33,565 nucleotides of DNA from Candidatus Kuenenia stuttgartensis (GTDB lineage: Bacteria; Planctomycetota; Planctomycetia; Pirellulales; UBA1268): positions 1 through 33,565 of the forward strand of contig CAMDFJ010000015.1 in assembly GCA_945897435.1 (NCBI GenBank), in the 5' to 3' direction. The position numbers and the translations under genes were made by a program. A model generated the notes under the pieces. That model saw nothing but the letters and a program-made list of their open reading frames with translations, was not told the DNA's origin and did no database searches. Shown in pieces: positions 9,504 through 18,799 of this stretch. Each line of letters starts with the position of its first letter. The first letter of the stretch is position 1.

Positions 9504-10786
9504 GGCTGCTGTTCTCGCGGGATTCGGTTGTCGATGACGCGGCTTCCCTTACCTTCGAATCGCGGCAGACTGCCGATCGGCACGGTGCTGACGTCGACCC
9601 GAAGACCGAGTCGGACCTGCAGTTCTCGGGCCACACGCTCGGGTGCGTCGAGATGGTCCTCGATCGAAAGCGAGAGCACGTCGAGGCTTCGTTCCGTGCT
9701 CAGCATCAGACGATACTCCAACACCTCGGGAAAACTGCGGATGATGCCGTCGATGGCACCGGGAAAGATGTTCACCCCGCGAACGACGAGCATGTCGTCG
9801 GTTCTGCCGAGAATGCCGCCTTCGAGATGGACCCAGGGCGGTCGGCCTGCGGCGAGTTGTTCGTCGGAGGGCCAGCGTGGCCGGACGAGGTCGCCCGTGC
9901 GATAGCGGATCAGGGGAGCACCGACGCGGCCGAGCGTCGTCAGCACGAGTTCCGAGAGTTCGCCGGCCGATGCAGGTCGGCCCGTCTCGACAGAGAGAAA
10001 CTCGGGATGAAACCAGGGCTCTATGACCTCGAGTCCGCTGCCATCGGTGTCTCCCACGCCCCAGGGACCGACCTCGGTGGCTCCCGCATGGTCGAGTACG
10101 TCTGCTGCCCACTCTTCGGAGATTCGTCGCCGCACCGAGGGAATCGATCCGCCCGGTTCGCCGGCGAGGATCACGAGCCGGACCGTGAGCCGCAGCGTGT
10201 CGATCTTCTGTTCGCGGGCGACTTCTGCCAGATGGAGTGCGTAGCTGGGCGTGGCCACGAGCACGGTGGCGGCAATGGTGCGGGCAAGTTCGAGCCGGGC
10301 GAGCGTCGGCATGCCGCCGGTGGGGATCGCCATGGCGCCACGAGCGAGCACGGCCTCGAACCCGCTCCAGAAGCCGACGTAGGGACCGAACGACGAGGCG
10401 ACGAGCACGCGGTCTCCCGCGACAAGGCCGCCCCTGTCGAGGATCACCCGCCAGCATTCCATCCACCAGGCCCAGTCGGCAGCGGTGTCGAACACCGGCA
10501 GCGGTCGGCCGTGTGTTCCGCTCGTCTGGTGGTAGCGCACATAGCGATCGGCTGGCCAGGTGAGGTTGGCCGGCTGGCCTGGCCCGGCTGCGGCAACCAG
10601 CTCTTCCTTGTAGGTGAAGGGCCAGTCGGCCATTTCGGCCAGCGAGGCGGGATCGGTGGAAACCCGGGCCAGCTTCGCCGCGTAAAACCGGTTCCGCGGC
10701 AGGATCTCCCGAAGCAACGTCCGCAGTCGCTCGAGTTTGAGCCGTTCAAGATCGGCACGCGATGGGTCGCCAGGAAGGCAGTTCAT
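9500..10786 (-). CDS. Phenylacetate-CoA ligase (PaaK)-like adenylate-forming enzyme
   Basis: 428 aa; YHQTSGTHGRPLPVFDTAADW (ATP-binding loop), GATEVGPWG, YRTGDLVRP, GRTDDMLVVRGVNIFPGAID. Confidence 0.88.
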   Translation of the reverse strand: MNCLPGDPSRADLERLKLERLRTLLREILPRNRFYAAKLARVSTDPASLAEMADWPFTYKEELVAAAGPGQPANLTWPADRYVRYHQTSGTHGRPLPVFDTAADWAWWMECWRVILDRGGLVAGDRVLVASSFGPYVGFWSGFEAVLARGAMAIPTGGMPTLARLELARTIAATVLVATPSYALHLAEVAREQKIDTLRLTVRLVILAGEPGGSIPSVRRRISEEWAADVLDHAGATEVGPWGVGDTDGSGLEVIEPWFHPEFLSVETGRPASAGELSELVLTTLGRVGAPLIRYRTGDLVRPRWPSDEQLAAGRPPWVHLEGGILGRTDDMLVVRGVNIFPGAIDGIIRSFPEVLEYRLMLSTERSLDVLSLSIEDHLDAPERVARELQVRLGLRVDVSTVPIGSLPRFEGKGSRVIDNRIPREQQP

Positions 10787-10794
10787 GCGACCGA

Positions 10795-11523
10795 TTATGG
10801 CATCCCGAGGCTGGGGATTCCCTGGCTGGGGGCATTTTGCAGCGGCGGCTGCAGGCCAGCGCCGGGTGCCATGGGTGGAAAGACCGGGCCGCCGGGCTGT
10901 TGCATCGGTGGTGGCAATGGCAACTGCATGGGGGCCTGCTGCATCGGCGGCTGGATGGGGGTGGGCAATTGCTGCGGTGGCGGCAGTGGAACCGGCTGCG
11001 GTTGAGGGAACTGCATCGAAGCGGGTGGCGGAACCGGCTGCGGAACGATCGGAACAGGGACGGCCGCCTGCGGCGCCGGGGCGGGCTGGCTGCCGGCAGC
11101 GGCCCGGGCAAATTCGGCCCGCCCAACGACCTCCTCGGGCGGTGTGGCCGCGGCGGGCGACATCGAGAGGTCGACGACTCGCTCGTCGCGGATCTCGGCC
11201 GGCCAGAGATTCTCGGTGACGAAGTCGATGGGAAACACCTCATACCACGGCATCGGGAACGGCTGCCGCACCGTCAGCGTTTCGTAGCCGTCCTTGACGA
11301 GGCGGATCTTCCGCGTGCCGTAGTAGACGAAGTCTGTCGAGACTGGCGTGGTGCCGATCTGATAGTCGTCCACATAGACGAGCGCCCCGGGCGGGTCGCT
11401 GCGGATTGTCATCCGACGCTGCACGCAGCCGGCGGCGGCGACGAGGCAGATCGCTCCGGCAGCCAAAAGCCCGTGCCGCAAGCAGGTGAGACGCGTTTCC
11501 GGGAGCGGGGCCGACTCGTGCAT
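10795..11523 (-). CDS. PEGA-domain lipoprotein with Pro/Gln-rich C-terminal tail
   Basis: Leader LLAAGAICLVAAAGC (lipobox); RMTIRSDPPGALVYVDDYQIGTTPVSTDFVYYGTRKIRLVKDGYETLTV (PEGA); low-complexity P/Q tail. Start chosen at MHESAPLPETRL. Confidence 0.8.
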   Translation of the reverse strand: MHESAPLPETRLTCLRHGLLAAGAICLVAAAGCVQRRMTIRSDPPGALVYVDDYQIGTTPVSTDFVYYGTRKIRLVKDGYETLTVRQPFPMPWYEVFPIDFVTENLWPAEIRDERVVDLSMSPAAATPPEEVVGRAEFARAAAGSQPAPAPQAAVPVPIVPQPVPPPASMQFPQPQPVPLPPPQQLPTPIQPPMQQAPMQLPLPPPMQQPGGPVFPPMAPGAGLQPPLQNAPSQGIPSLGMP

Positions 11524-11716
11524 GGCGGAACCATACGGACGCCTGCCGGGAGCCGCCAGATCAGCCTGAACCCCGCCCCTTTCCCGGTAGGATGCGTATC
11601 GCCCCGGCTGCGGCCACCCGCTAAGATTCCCTGCCTCGCCGCCCCCCGCGGGAACCGGCTCCTCGACCACCGGCCGGACGCTCGAACCAGTCCACCACCA
11701 TCAGGACAGTAGACGC

Positions 11717-13066
11717 GTGGGAAAAGGCAGCAGCCTCACTTACTGCGATCGCAGCGACATCGGCCGTCGCCGTTCCAATAATCAGGACTCACGGACCGTT
11801 CTGCCTCCGTCGAGCCCGCAGCAGTATCGCACCCGCGGCTGGATGTTTCTCGTCGCCGACGGGATGGGTGCCCACGCCGCGGGTGAACTGGCCAGCGCCA
11901 TCGCCGCCGAACGGGTCCCGCTGGTCTACGAAAAGACCGCCCAGAGGTCGCCGCCGCTGGCCCTGCGTCGCAGCATCGAGCAGATCAATGGCGAGATCAA
12001 TTCCAAGGGGGAGAGTTCCCCCGAGTTCAAGGGCATGGGAACGACCTGCAGTGTTCTCGTGCTCCTTCCCCGCGGCGCGATCCTCGGCCACATCGGTGAC
12101 AGCCGGATCTACCGCGTCCGAAACGGCACCATCGATCAGCTCTCGCGGGACCACTCCCTCGTCTGGGAATTGGAGTCGGCCGGCGGCATGTCGCGGGAGG
12201 AGGCGGCCGAGGCGGCGCCGAAGAACATCATCACGCGGTCGATGGGACCGCATCCGCATGCCGAGATCGATCTTGAGGGGCCGCATCCGGTCGAGTCGGG
12301 CGACACCTTCATCCTCTGCAGTGACGGACTCTCCGGTCAGGCGAGCGACGAGGAGATCGGACTGCTGGCCTCGGAACTGGAACCCCGAGCGGCGGCAGAC
12401 GCGATGGTTGGCCTGGCGCTCGTTCGGGGTGCGCCCGACAACGTGACCGTGATCGTCGCCAGGGCGGGTCCCGAGGAGGTCACGAAGGCCTCGACTGCGG
12501 ACCAGCCCTGGCCGCTCTCCGACCTGCCGGAAGAGGCCGCCGGGCCGCCGCCTTTGCCCTGGCGTTGGCTGGCCGCGGCGGGCGCGACGTTGTTTGGAGT
12601 TCTCGTGCTCTTCGGGATGCTCGAGCGGCTCGGGGAGACCGAAAAATTCATCTGCTGGCTCGGTATCGGCGGCCTGGCGCTCGCCTTCGTTGGCTCCATC
12701 GCCGCGGCCCTGATCGGCTTCATCGCCCCCTCTGGCGGCCGTCTGCGTGTTCTGGTGCCGGGAAAACTCCTCGGCCGCGGCCCCTACCGTTCGTATTCCT
12801 GCAGGCAGTCGGCAGCGCTGCTCGAGGGCATCCTCGGCAGCATCGAGGCGGCAGCCGACGGGCTTGGCGATGCCGACCGCGGCCGGAGCCAGAAGCTCAT
12901 GGAGCAGGCCCGTCAAAAAGTCGCGTCCGGCTCTTTGCATGAGGCCACGCTGGCCGCGGCCGAGGCCCTGGCGATCTTCGCCAAGGCGGTGCAACTCTCC
13001 CGCTCCGACGACACTGTCACCAGTCGGCGTCTCCCGCCGGCCAACCCGTCATTCGATCCGTCATGA
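11717..13066 (+). CDS. PP2C-family serine/threonine phosphatase with C-terminal transmembrane segment
   Basis: GTG start; CDRSDIGRRRSNNQDS, FLVADGMGAHAAGELAS, GHIGDSRIYRVRNG, LCSDGLSG, PDNVTVIV; then two hydrophobic segments around 12560-12730. Confidence 0.9.
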   Translation: MGKGSSLTYCDRSDIGRRRSNNQDSRTVLPPSSPQQYRTRGWMFLVADGMGAHAAGELASAIAAERVPLVYEKTAQRSPPLALRRSIEQINGEINSKGESSPEFKGMGTTCSVLVLLPRGAILGHIGDSRIYRVRNGTIDQLSRDHSLVWELESAGGMSREEAAEAAPKNIITRSMGPHPHAEIDLEGPHPVESGDTFILCSDGLSGQASDEEIGLLASELEPRAAADAMVGLALVRGAPDNVTVIVARAGPEEVTKASTADQPWPLSDLPEEAAGPPPLPWRWLAAAGATLFGVLVLFGMLERLGETEKFICWLGIGGLALAFVGSIAAALIGFIAPSGGRLRVLVPGKLLGRGPYRSYSCRQSAALLEGILGSIEAAADGLGDADRGRSQKLMEQARQKVASGSLHEATLAAAEALAIFAKAVQLSRSDDTVTSRRLPPANPSFDPS

Positions 13067-14247
13067 AGATCATCACCCGCTACGTGCTCAGCGAGCTGCT
13101 GCAGGTGTTTCTCGTGGCGCTGACGGCCCTGACCCTCTTCATGCTGGTCGTCGGCCTCGTCAAGGAGGCGCAGCAGCAGGGGCTCGGCATGATGCAGATC
13201 GCCGCCCTGATTCCCTATGTCCTTCCAGAGGCGATGCGGTTCGCCGTGCCCGGCACGATGCTGTTCGCCGTGGCCAGCGTCTTCGGACGGCTCTCGGCCA
13301 GCAACGAGATCACGGCCCTCAAGGCGGCCGGCATCACGCCGATGGCGACGCTCTGGCCGGCCATCGGTCTGGCTGTGGCGGTGAGTTTTGTCTCCGTCTG
13401 GCTCAACGACATCGCCGTTTCCTGGGGCCGCGACGGCGTCCGCCGGGTAATCATCGGCAGCGTCGAGGAGATCATCTATGGCCGGCTGCGTCAGCAGCGG
13501 AGCTACAGCACGTCGAAGATGTCGATCAACGTCAAGGGTGTGGAGGGGCGAAAGCTGATCCGCCCCACGCTCTCCTTCCAGCCCGGCGGCAACGCCGCCC
13601 CGGTGACGGTGTCGGCCGCCGAGGCGGCGATGCGGGCCGATCCCGAGACCGGCACCCTGACGATCACCTGCCGCAACGGCACGCTCCACGTCGGCGACGT
13701 CAAGGCGGTCTTTCCCGACACCATCGAACGAGTCGTGCCGCTCGACGCGGTGAGCCGCAAGGAGACGGTCTCGACGAGCCCGTCGGAGATTGCGATGGCC
13801 GACTTCCCGAAGGCCCGACGCGAACAGGTCGAACTCATCAACCGGATCCGGCAGACCTCAGCTGCGAAGACGGCCCTCGGCATCTTCTCCGGCCGCATCG
13901 AACAGACGCTCCCGGCGGCGGCGGAGCCGGACCGGCAGGAGGCGAAGAATGCCACGGCCAGGCTCAACCGGATCATCATGGAGCCATGGCGCCGCTGGGC
14001 CAACGGCTTCAGCTGCCTTTGCTTCGTGCTCGTCGGCGCACCGATGGCGATCCGAATGCGAAACGCCGACTTCCTCACCAGTTTCTTTCTCTGCTTCCTC
14101 CCGATCCTGGTCGTCTACTATCCGGTGTTCATGCTGGGCGTGTCCCGGGTCAAGGCGGGGGCACTGCCGCCGCCGGCGGTCTGGGTCGGAAACATCCTGA
14201 TCACACTCTGGGGCATCTGGCTGCTACGGCAGGTGATCAGGCGATAG
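13063..14247 (+). CDS. LptF/LptG (YjgP/YjgQ) family permease
   Basis: MKIITRYVLSELLQVFLVALTALTLFMLVVGLVKEA ... LPEAMRFAVPGTMLFAVASVFGRLSASNEITALKAAGI; ATGA overlap with the preceding gene. Confidence 0.88.
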   Translation: MKIITRYVLSELLQVFLVALTALTLFMLVVGLVKEAQQQGLGMMQIAALIPYVLPEAMRFAVPGTMLFAVASVFGRLSASNEITALKAAGITPMATLWPAIGLAVAVSFVSVWLNDIAVSWGRDGVRRVIIGSVEEIIYGRLRQQRSYSTSKMSINVKGVEGRKLIRPTLSFQPGGNAAPVTVSAAEAAMRADPETGTLTITCRNGTLHVGDVKAVFPDTIERVVPLDAVSRKETVSTSPSEIAMADFPKARREQVELINRIRQTSAAKTALGIFSGRIEQTLPAAAEPDRQEAKNATARLNRIIMEPWRRWANGFSCLCFVLVGAPMAIRMRNADFLTSFFLCFLPILVVYYPVFMLGVSRVKAGALPPPAVWVGNILITLWGIWLLRQVIRR

Positions 14248-14274
14248 AGCCGACGCCGAAGCCAGTTTCCAGAA

Positions 14275-14303
14275 GTGGCGAAATCTGGCAGACTTTCGCC
14301 CAC
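14275..14303 (+). other. Inverted repeat / putative hairpin upstream of the sugar isomerase gene
   Basis: GTGGCGAAA-tctggcagac-TTTCGCC(c)AC: 7-bp perfect GGCGAAA/TTTCGCC core, two more pairs across a single-base bulge. Confidence 0.4.
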
Positions 14304-14340
14304 CCATCATTTCTCCAGATCATTTGGCAGGAGTCACGCC

Positions 14341-15342
14341 ATGCCCCGTCCAGTCACGCTGTTCACCGGCCAATGGGCCGATCTTCCGCTCGACGATCTC
14401 GCCCGCAAAGCCAAGGAGTTCGGCTACCAGGGGCTCGAACTCGCCTGTTGGGGCGATCACTTCGATGTCGGCCGGGCCCTCGAGGAGAGCGGCTATTGCG
14501 CCGCCAAGCGGGATGCCCTCGAGCGTCACGATCTTTCCGTCTACGCGATCTCCAATCACCTCGTCGGCCAGGCGGTCTGCGACCGGATCGATGAGCGGCA
14601 CAAGTCGATCCTGCCGCCCCACGTCTGGGGCGATGGCAGCCCGGCTGGCGTGAACCAGCGGGCCGCCGAGGAAATGAAGCGGACCGCACGGGCCGCGCAA
14701 AAACTCGGCGTCTCTGTCGTCAACGGCTTCACGGGTTCCTCGATCTGGCACCTGCTCTATTCGTTCCCCCCGGTTCCCGAGTCGATGATCGCGGCGGGCT
14801 TTCAGGAGTTCGCCGACCGCTGGAATCCGATCCTCGACGTGTTTGCCGAGTGCGGGGTCCGGTTTGCCCTCGAGGTGCATCCGACGGAGATCGCCTTCGA
14901 CACCGTCACAGCCCAGCGGGCGCTCGACGTCCTCGGCCGCCGCGAGGAGTTTGGCTTCAACTTCGACCCCAGCCACCTTCACTGGCAGGGTGTCGATTCG
15001 GTCGAGTTCATTCGCACGTTCCACGACCGGATCTATCATGTCCACGTCAAGGATGCCGTGGTCACGCTCAATGGCCGCAGCGGTATTCTCGGCAGCCATC
15101 TCAACTTCGGCGATCCGCGTCGCGGCTGGGACTTCCGCTCCCCAGGACGGGGTGGCGTGGACTTCGAGGAGATCATCCGCGGACTGAACCAGATCGGCTA
15201 CGAGGGTCCGCTCTCCGTCGAGTGGGAGGATTGCGGAATGGATCGGGAGCACGGTGCTGCCGAGGCCTGCGAATTCGTGCAAAACCTCGACTTCTCTCCG
15301 AGCAAACGGCAGTTTGACTCGGCGTTTGCCGAGGAAGCCTGA
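14341..15342 (+). CDS. Sugar phosphate isomerase/epimerase (xylose isomerase-like TIM barrel)
   Basis: [71 protein letters not shown]. Start set at [12 protein letters not shown]. Confidence 0.9.
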   Translation: MPRPVTLFTGQWADLPLDDLARKAKEFGYQGLELACWGDHFDVGRALEESGYCAAKRDALERHDLSVYAISNHLVGQAVCDRIDERHKSILPPHVWGDGSPAGVNQRAAEEMKRTARAAQKLGVSVVNGFTGSSIWHLLYSFPPVPESMIAAGFQEFADRWNPILDVFAECGVRFALEVHPTEIAFDTVTAQRALDVLGRREEFGFNFDPSHLHWQGVDSVEFIRTFHDRIYHVHVKDAVVTLNGRSGILGSHLNFGDPRRGWDFRSPGRGGVDFEEIIRGLNQIGYEGPLSVEWEDCGMDREHGAAEACEFVQNLDFSPSKRQFDSAFAEEA

Positions 15343-15407
15343 TCGGGCGAAGGTCGATGCCCTGAAGGCGGGGAGATCGACCGGGGCGGCACTCGCCGCA
15401 GGAGCAT

Positions 15408-16583
15408 GTGGAGATCATGGCGGATCTCGGGCGGCGGAGCGTGCTGGCGTCGGCTGCGGCGGCGCTCTGGTGCTGGCCGCGGCCCGATCGCAGCACAGGT
15501 TCATCCGGCGATGGCAGTTTCCTGATCGAGTCCAGGGCCGACGGCGGCGGAAAGCCTTTCTTCGCGAGCGGATTCATCGACCATGATCCGGCCCTGCCCT
15601 ACGTCCACTGCCCATCGATCTGCCAGCTCTCCGATGGCCGGCTGATATCCGCCTGGTATGCGGGCTCCCGGGAGACCGGCCGCGACGTCGCAGTCTGGCT
15701 GGCAGAAGCTGAGCCGGTCGGGAACACCACCACGATTCCCTGGAGTCGGCCGCGAATGGTCATCGACCGCGAGAGGGCGATCGAGCAGCTCGGCCGGTTC
15801 GTCGACAAGGTCGGCAATTCCGTCATCTTCACCGACGGGGATGGGCGGCTCTGGCTGGTCTACGTGACGATCGCGGTCGGCGGCTGGTCGGGAAGTTCGC
15901 TCAATGCCTGCTCGTCGACCGACGGCGGCGCGACATGGACCAGGAGCCGGAGGCTCTGCCTGAGTCCGTTCTTCAACATCAGCGAACTCGTGCGGGCGGC
16001 GCCGGTGCGGCTCGAGTCGGGCGGCATCGTTCTGCCGGTCTATCACGAGTGCATCGGGAAGTTTCCCGAACTCCTCTGGCTCGAGCCCCGTGGCGACCGT
16101 CTCGAGGCCGTGAAGTCGAGGCTCGCCGGCGGCAGGTCACTGCTGCAGCCTGCCATCGTGCCACTGGATGGCAGGCGGGCGATCGCCTACCTCCGCGACC
16201 ACTCGCCTGCCCGACGACTCGTCTTCCAGCGGTCGGACGACGCCGGTCGCGAATGGACCCCGCCGGAGGCGACCTCGCTGCCGAATCCCGATGCCAGCGT
16301 CGCCGCCGTCAGGCTTTCCAACGGATCGATGCTGCTGGCATTCAACGATTCTGCAGTGGGCCGGGAATCGCTCGGGCTGGCCGTGTCTGCCGATGGCATC
16401 GGCGGCTGGCGACGGATCGCCACGCTCGACCGCGAGCCGGGGCAGAAGTTTGCCTATCCCTATCTGATTCGCGATCTGAGCGGCATCGTGCACCTCGTCT
16501 ATACATGGAAGATGCGGCGAATCAGACATCTGGCGATGAACGAGGCCTGGATCCTCGGGCAGAAGCCGGAGCCGATCGCATGA
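15408..16583 (+). CDS. Exo-alpha-sialidase/neuraminidase-like (BNR beta-propeller) exported protein, Tat-like leader
   Basis: GRRSVLASAAAALW leader (twin arginine); PSICQLSDGRLISAWYAGSRE; SSTDGGATWTRSR; QRSDDAGREWTPPE. GTG start at 15408 or ATG at 15417. Confidence 0.82.
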   Translation: MEIMADLGRRSVLASAAAALWCWPRPDRSTGSSGDGSFLIESRADGGGKPFFASGFIDHDPALPYVHCPSICQLSDGRLISAWYAGSRETGRDVAVWLAEAEPVGNTTTIPWSRPRMVIDRERAIEQLGRFVDKVGNSVIFTDGDGRLWLVYVTIAVGGWSGSSLNACSSTDGGATWTRSRRLCLSPFFNISELVRAAPVRLESGGIVLPVYHECIGKFPELLWLEPRGDRLEAVKSRLAGGRSLLQPAIVPLDGRRAIAYLRDHSPARRLVFQRSDDAGREWTPPEATSLPNPDASVAAVRLSNGSMLLAFNDSAVGRESLGLAVSADGIGGWRRIATLDREPGQKFAYPYLIRDLSGIVHLVYTWKMRRIRHLAMNEAWILGQKPEPIA

Positions 16584-18721
16584 CGCCCGCCGATGGCCTC
16601 GATCTGTTGGAATGGTGGTTTCCCGTCGTCTCGTGGGGTGTCGTGCTGGCCGCCCTGACGGCGGTTGCCCAGACGTGGATCAAACGGATCGACGGCCGGT
16701 TCGCCGGGTCCGCATGGCTGCCCCTGCCTGCCGCCGCAATCGCCGTCATTCCGGTTGGCGGACTGCCGATCGGCCGCTGGCTGCACGGACTGAATCTGGG
16801 GTTCTCGCTCCCGTTCCTCGGGCTGCTGGCAAACCTCTGGGTCTCACCGCTTTTGGGCCGTCCGCTCCTCGACACCCGGGCCGTCCGGACTGCGGTCTGG
16901 TTCGGGGCCGTCGCCGGGACCGCCCTCTATCCCTGCGCGGTTGGCCTCGGGTCGTTCGACCCCTACGTACTGGGCTGGAGTTCCCCGGGGATCGCGGCGT
17001 TGGCTGGCCTGGTGGGCGCGGTGCTGCTGCTGAGGCGGAATGCGTTTGGTGGCGTGCTGCTCGCCAGCGGACTCTTCTGGCAGTCGGGGCTTCTCGAATC
17101 GAACAATGCCTGGGATGCGATCGTCGATCCCATCTACTGGCTGCTCTCGCTGCTCAATCTTTTCATCGGCGGACTTTCGATCGGCGGACTGGGCTCCCTG
17201 TTGAAGCGGTCCCGCCGGCTGACGGCGCTGACTGCCACGGTCGCGTTGTTGCTCTGCGGCTCAGCCCCGAAACAGCCGCCGCCCTCAGCGGAACAACTCG
17301 ACGAGCAGTGGGCGGCATCGGCGGCAGGCCTCGAACGGCGGGCCATGGCGGCAGGCAATGACGAGCTCGCGACGCTCGTCCGCGGCTGGCAGATTCCACC
17401 CGACGCCGGCCGGCAGACCGCTATCAGAATCCCCCCGGCGTTGGAAAAGCCCACCTCGATCGACACCCCTGACGAGGAGGCAATCTGGTCGGATTTCATC
17501 GCCATCCGTGAGTCCCGCGCAGAGTCCTTCTTCCAGCTCGCCGTCGCCGCCGCCCAGGCCCACGGTCGGATGCCGACCCGCACCGAACGTGCCGTCCCAG
17601 ACTCCGCATCGCGACCGAGGCTCGACCAGCAGGGCTGCGAGGCGATCAGACTGCTCTACCGAACGCTCCGCGAGAACCCCGACCACGAACGGGCCCGCGA
17701 GGCGGGAGGCTGGGTGCGACGCGAAGGCCGCTGGGTCTGGCCGGAGGCGGCGCGAAGGCTCGACAAAGCCGAGGAATTCTCGCCGCGGTTCGGCTGGCTG
17801 CCCCGCGGACGACTGGCACGCTACGAACAGGGCGAGCGGTACGAACGGGGCCGTTGGATCAAGCCAGAAGCCGTCCGCCGTGCCGACAAACCGCTGGCGG
17901 TTGCGGAGGGTAGCCGCTTCGCCTCGGACCACTGGCAGATCACCTCCAGCGCCGACCCGGCAGAGACGGCGACCCTGGCGGCAAGCCTGGAGGAGGCCCA
18001 CGACATCTGGCTGCAGATCTTCGGCTCCTACGCAATCGAACCTGTCGATCTTGAACGTCGCTTCGAGGGCCGCGGCCGGACGGCCGTTCGCGACCCCTTT
18101 GCCGCGGTCCTGTTCGCCGATCGAAGCCAGTATGTTGCCGAACTCGAGAGCCTCGAGCCGAGGATTGGCGGCACCCTTGGCATCTATTGGACGCCGCGGA
18201 GAACTGCCTATTTTCTCCCCGCGGATGCCGCCGGCCAGGAGGCCGCGCCCCTGGCGACGGTGCACCACGAGGCGACGCACCAGCTGTTTGCCGAGAGCCG
18301 CAAGACGAGTCCACTGGCAGGAGAACGCTGCGGCTTCTGGGCGATCGAGGCAGCGGCCTGCTACATGGAGAGCCTTGTCCCCACGGCCTTTGGATGGACG
18401 GTCGGTGGCCGCGATGCCGGCCGGGCCGCCGCCGCCAGGGAACGGCTTGTCGAAGACGGGTTCTACGTTTCGCTTTCGGAGCTCTGCAGCCTCGGGCGTC
18501 GGGAATTTCAGGCGGACGACCGGCTGCCGCAGATCTACAGCCAGATCGCCGGATTGGCCGACTTCTTCATGAACGGCGAAGGGGGACGGCGGCGGGAGGC
18601 ATTCGTTGAATACCTGACCCGGATCTACACGGGCACGGTCGATCCCGACACCCTGGCACGGCTCTGCGGCGTCTCTTCTGCAAACCTCGACGATGCCTAC
18701 CGCCGGCACATGGCCCGGTAG
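16580..18721 (+). CDS. Polytopic membrane N-terminal region fused to DUF1570-like gluzincin (HExxH) metallopeptidase region
   Basis: ATGA overlap with the sialidase stop; several hydrophobic stretches to about 17200; LATVHHEATHQLFAES (HEATH) and downstream GFWAIEAAACYMES. The ORF track start at 15935 runs antiparallel to known coding frame use and is too early. Confidence 0.7.
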   Translation: MTPADGLDLLEWWFPVVSWGVVLAALTAVAQTWIKRIDGRFAGSAWLPLPAAAIAVIPVGGLPIGRWLHGLNLGFSLPFLGLLANLWVSPLLGRPLLDTRAVRTAVWFGAVAGTALYPCAVGLGSFDPYVLGWSSPGIAALAGLVGAVLLLRRNAFGGVLLASGLFWQSGLLESNNAWDAIVDPIYWLLSLLNLFIGGLSIGGLGSLLKRSRRLTALTATVALLLCGSAPKQPPPSAEQLDEQWAASAAGLERRAMAAGNDELATLVRGWQIPPDAGRQTAIRIPPALEKPTSIDTPDEEAIWSDFIAIRESRAESFFQLAVAAAQAHGRMPTRTERAVPDSASRPRLDQQGCEAIRLLYRTLRENPDHERAREAGGWVRREGRWVWPEAARRLDKAEEFSPRFGWLPRGRLARYEQGERYERGRWIKPEAVRRADKPLAVAEGSRFASDHWQITSSADPAETATLAASLEEAHDIWLQIFGSYAIEPVDLERRFEGRGRTAVRDPFAAVLFADRSQYVAELESLEPRIGGTLGIYWTPRRTAYFLPADAAGQEAAPLATVHHEATHQLFAESRKTSPLAGERCGFWAIEAAACYMESLVPTAFGWTVGGRDAGRAAAARERLVEDGFYVSLSELCSLGRREFQADDRLPQIYSQIAGLADFFMNGEGGRRREAFVEYLTRIYTGTVDPDTLARLCGVSSANLDDAYRRHMAR

Positions 18722-18730
18722 ATCACCGCG

Positions 18731-18760
18731 TTGACTGCGGTTCCCCGCCGCTTTTAGACT
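18731..18760 (+). promoter_or_regulatory. Candidate sigma70-type promoter for transketolase
   Basis: TTGACT (18731-18736), 18-bp spacer, TAGACT (18755-18760), 40 bp before the ATG at 18800. Confidence 0.45.
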
Positions 18761-18799
18761 TCCCGCCAATCCACGACGTTCCGGAGACTCCCTCAGACA

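Noticed and set aside
9056-11005. 649-aa plus-strand ORF
   Set aside because: Covers the PaaK-like and DUF971 genes on the opposite strand; no coherent domain.
12747-14594. 615-aa plus-strand ORF
   Set aside because: Out-of-frame overlap with PP2C and LptF/G genes, both of which have convincing motifs in their own frames.
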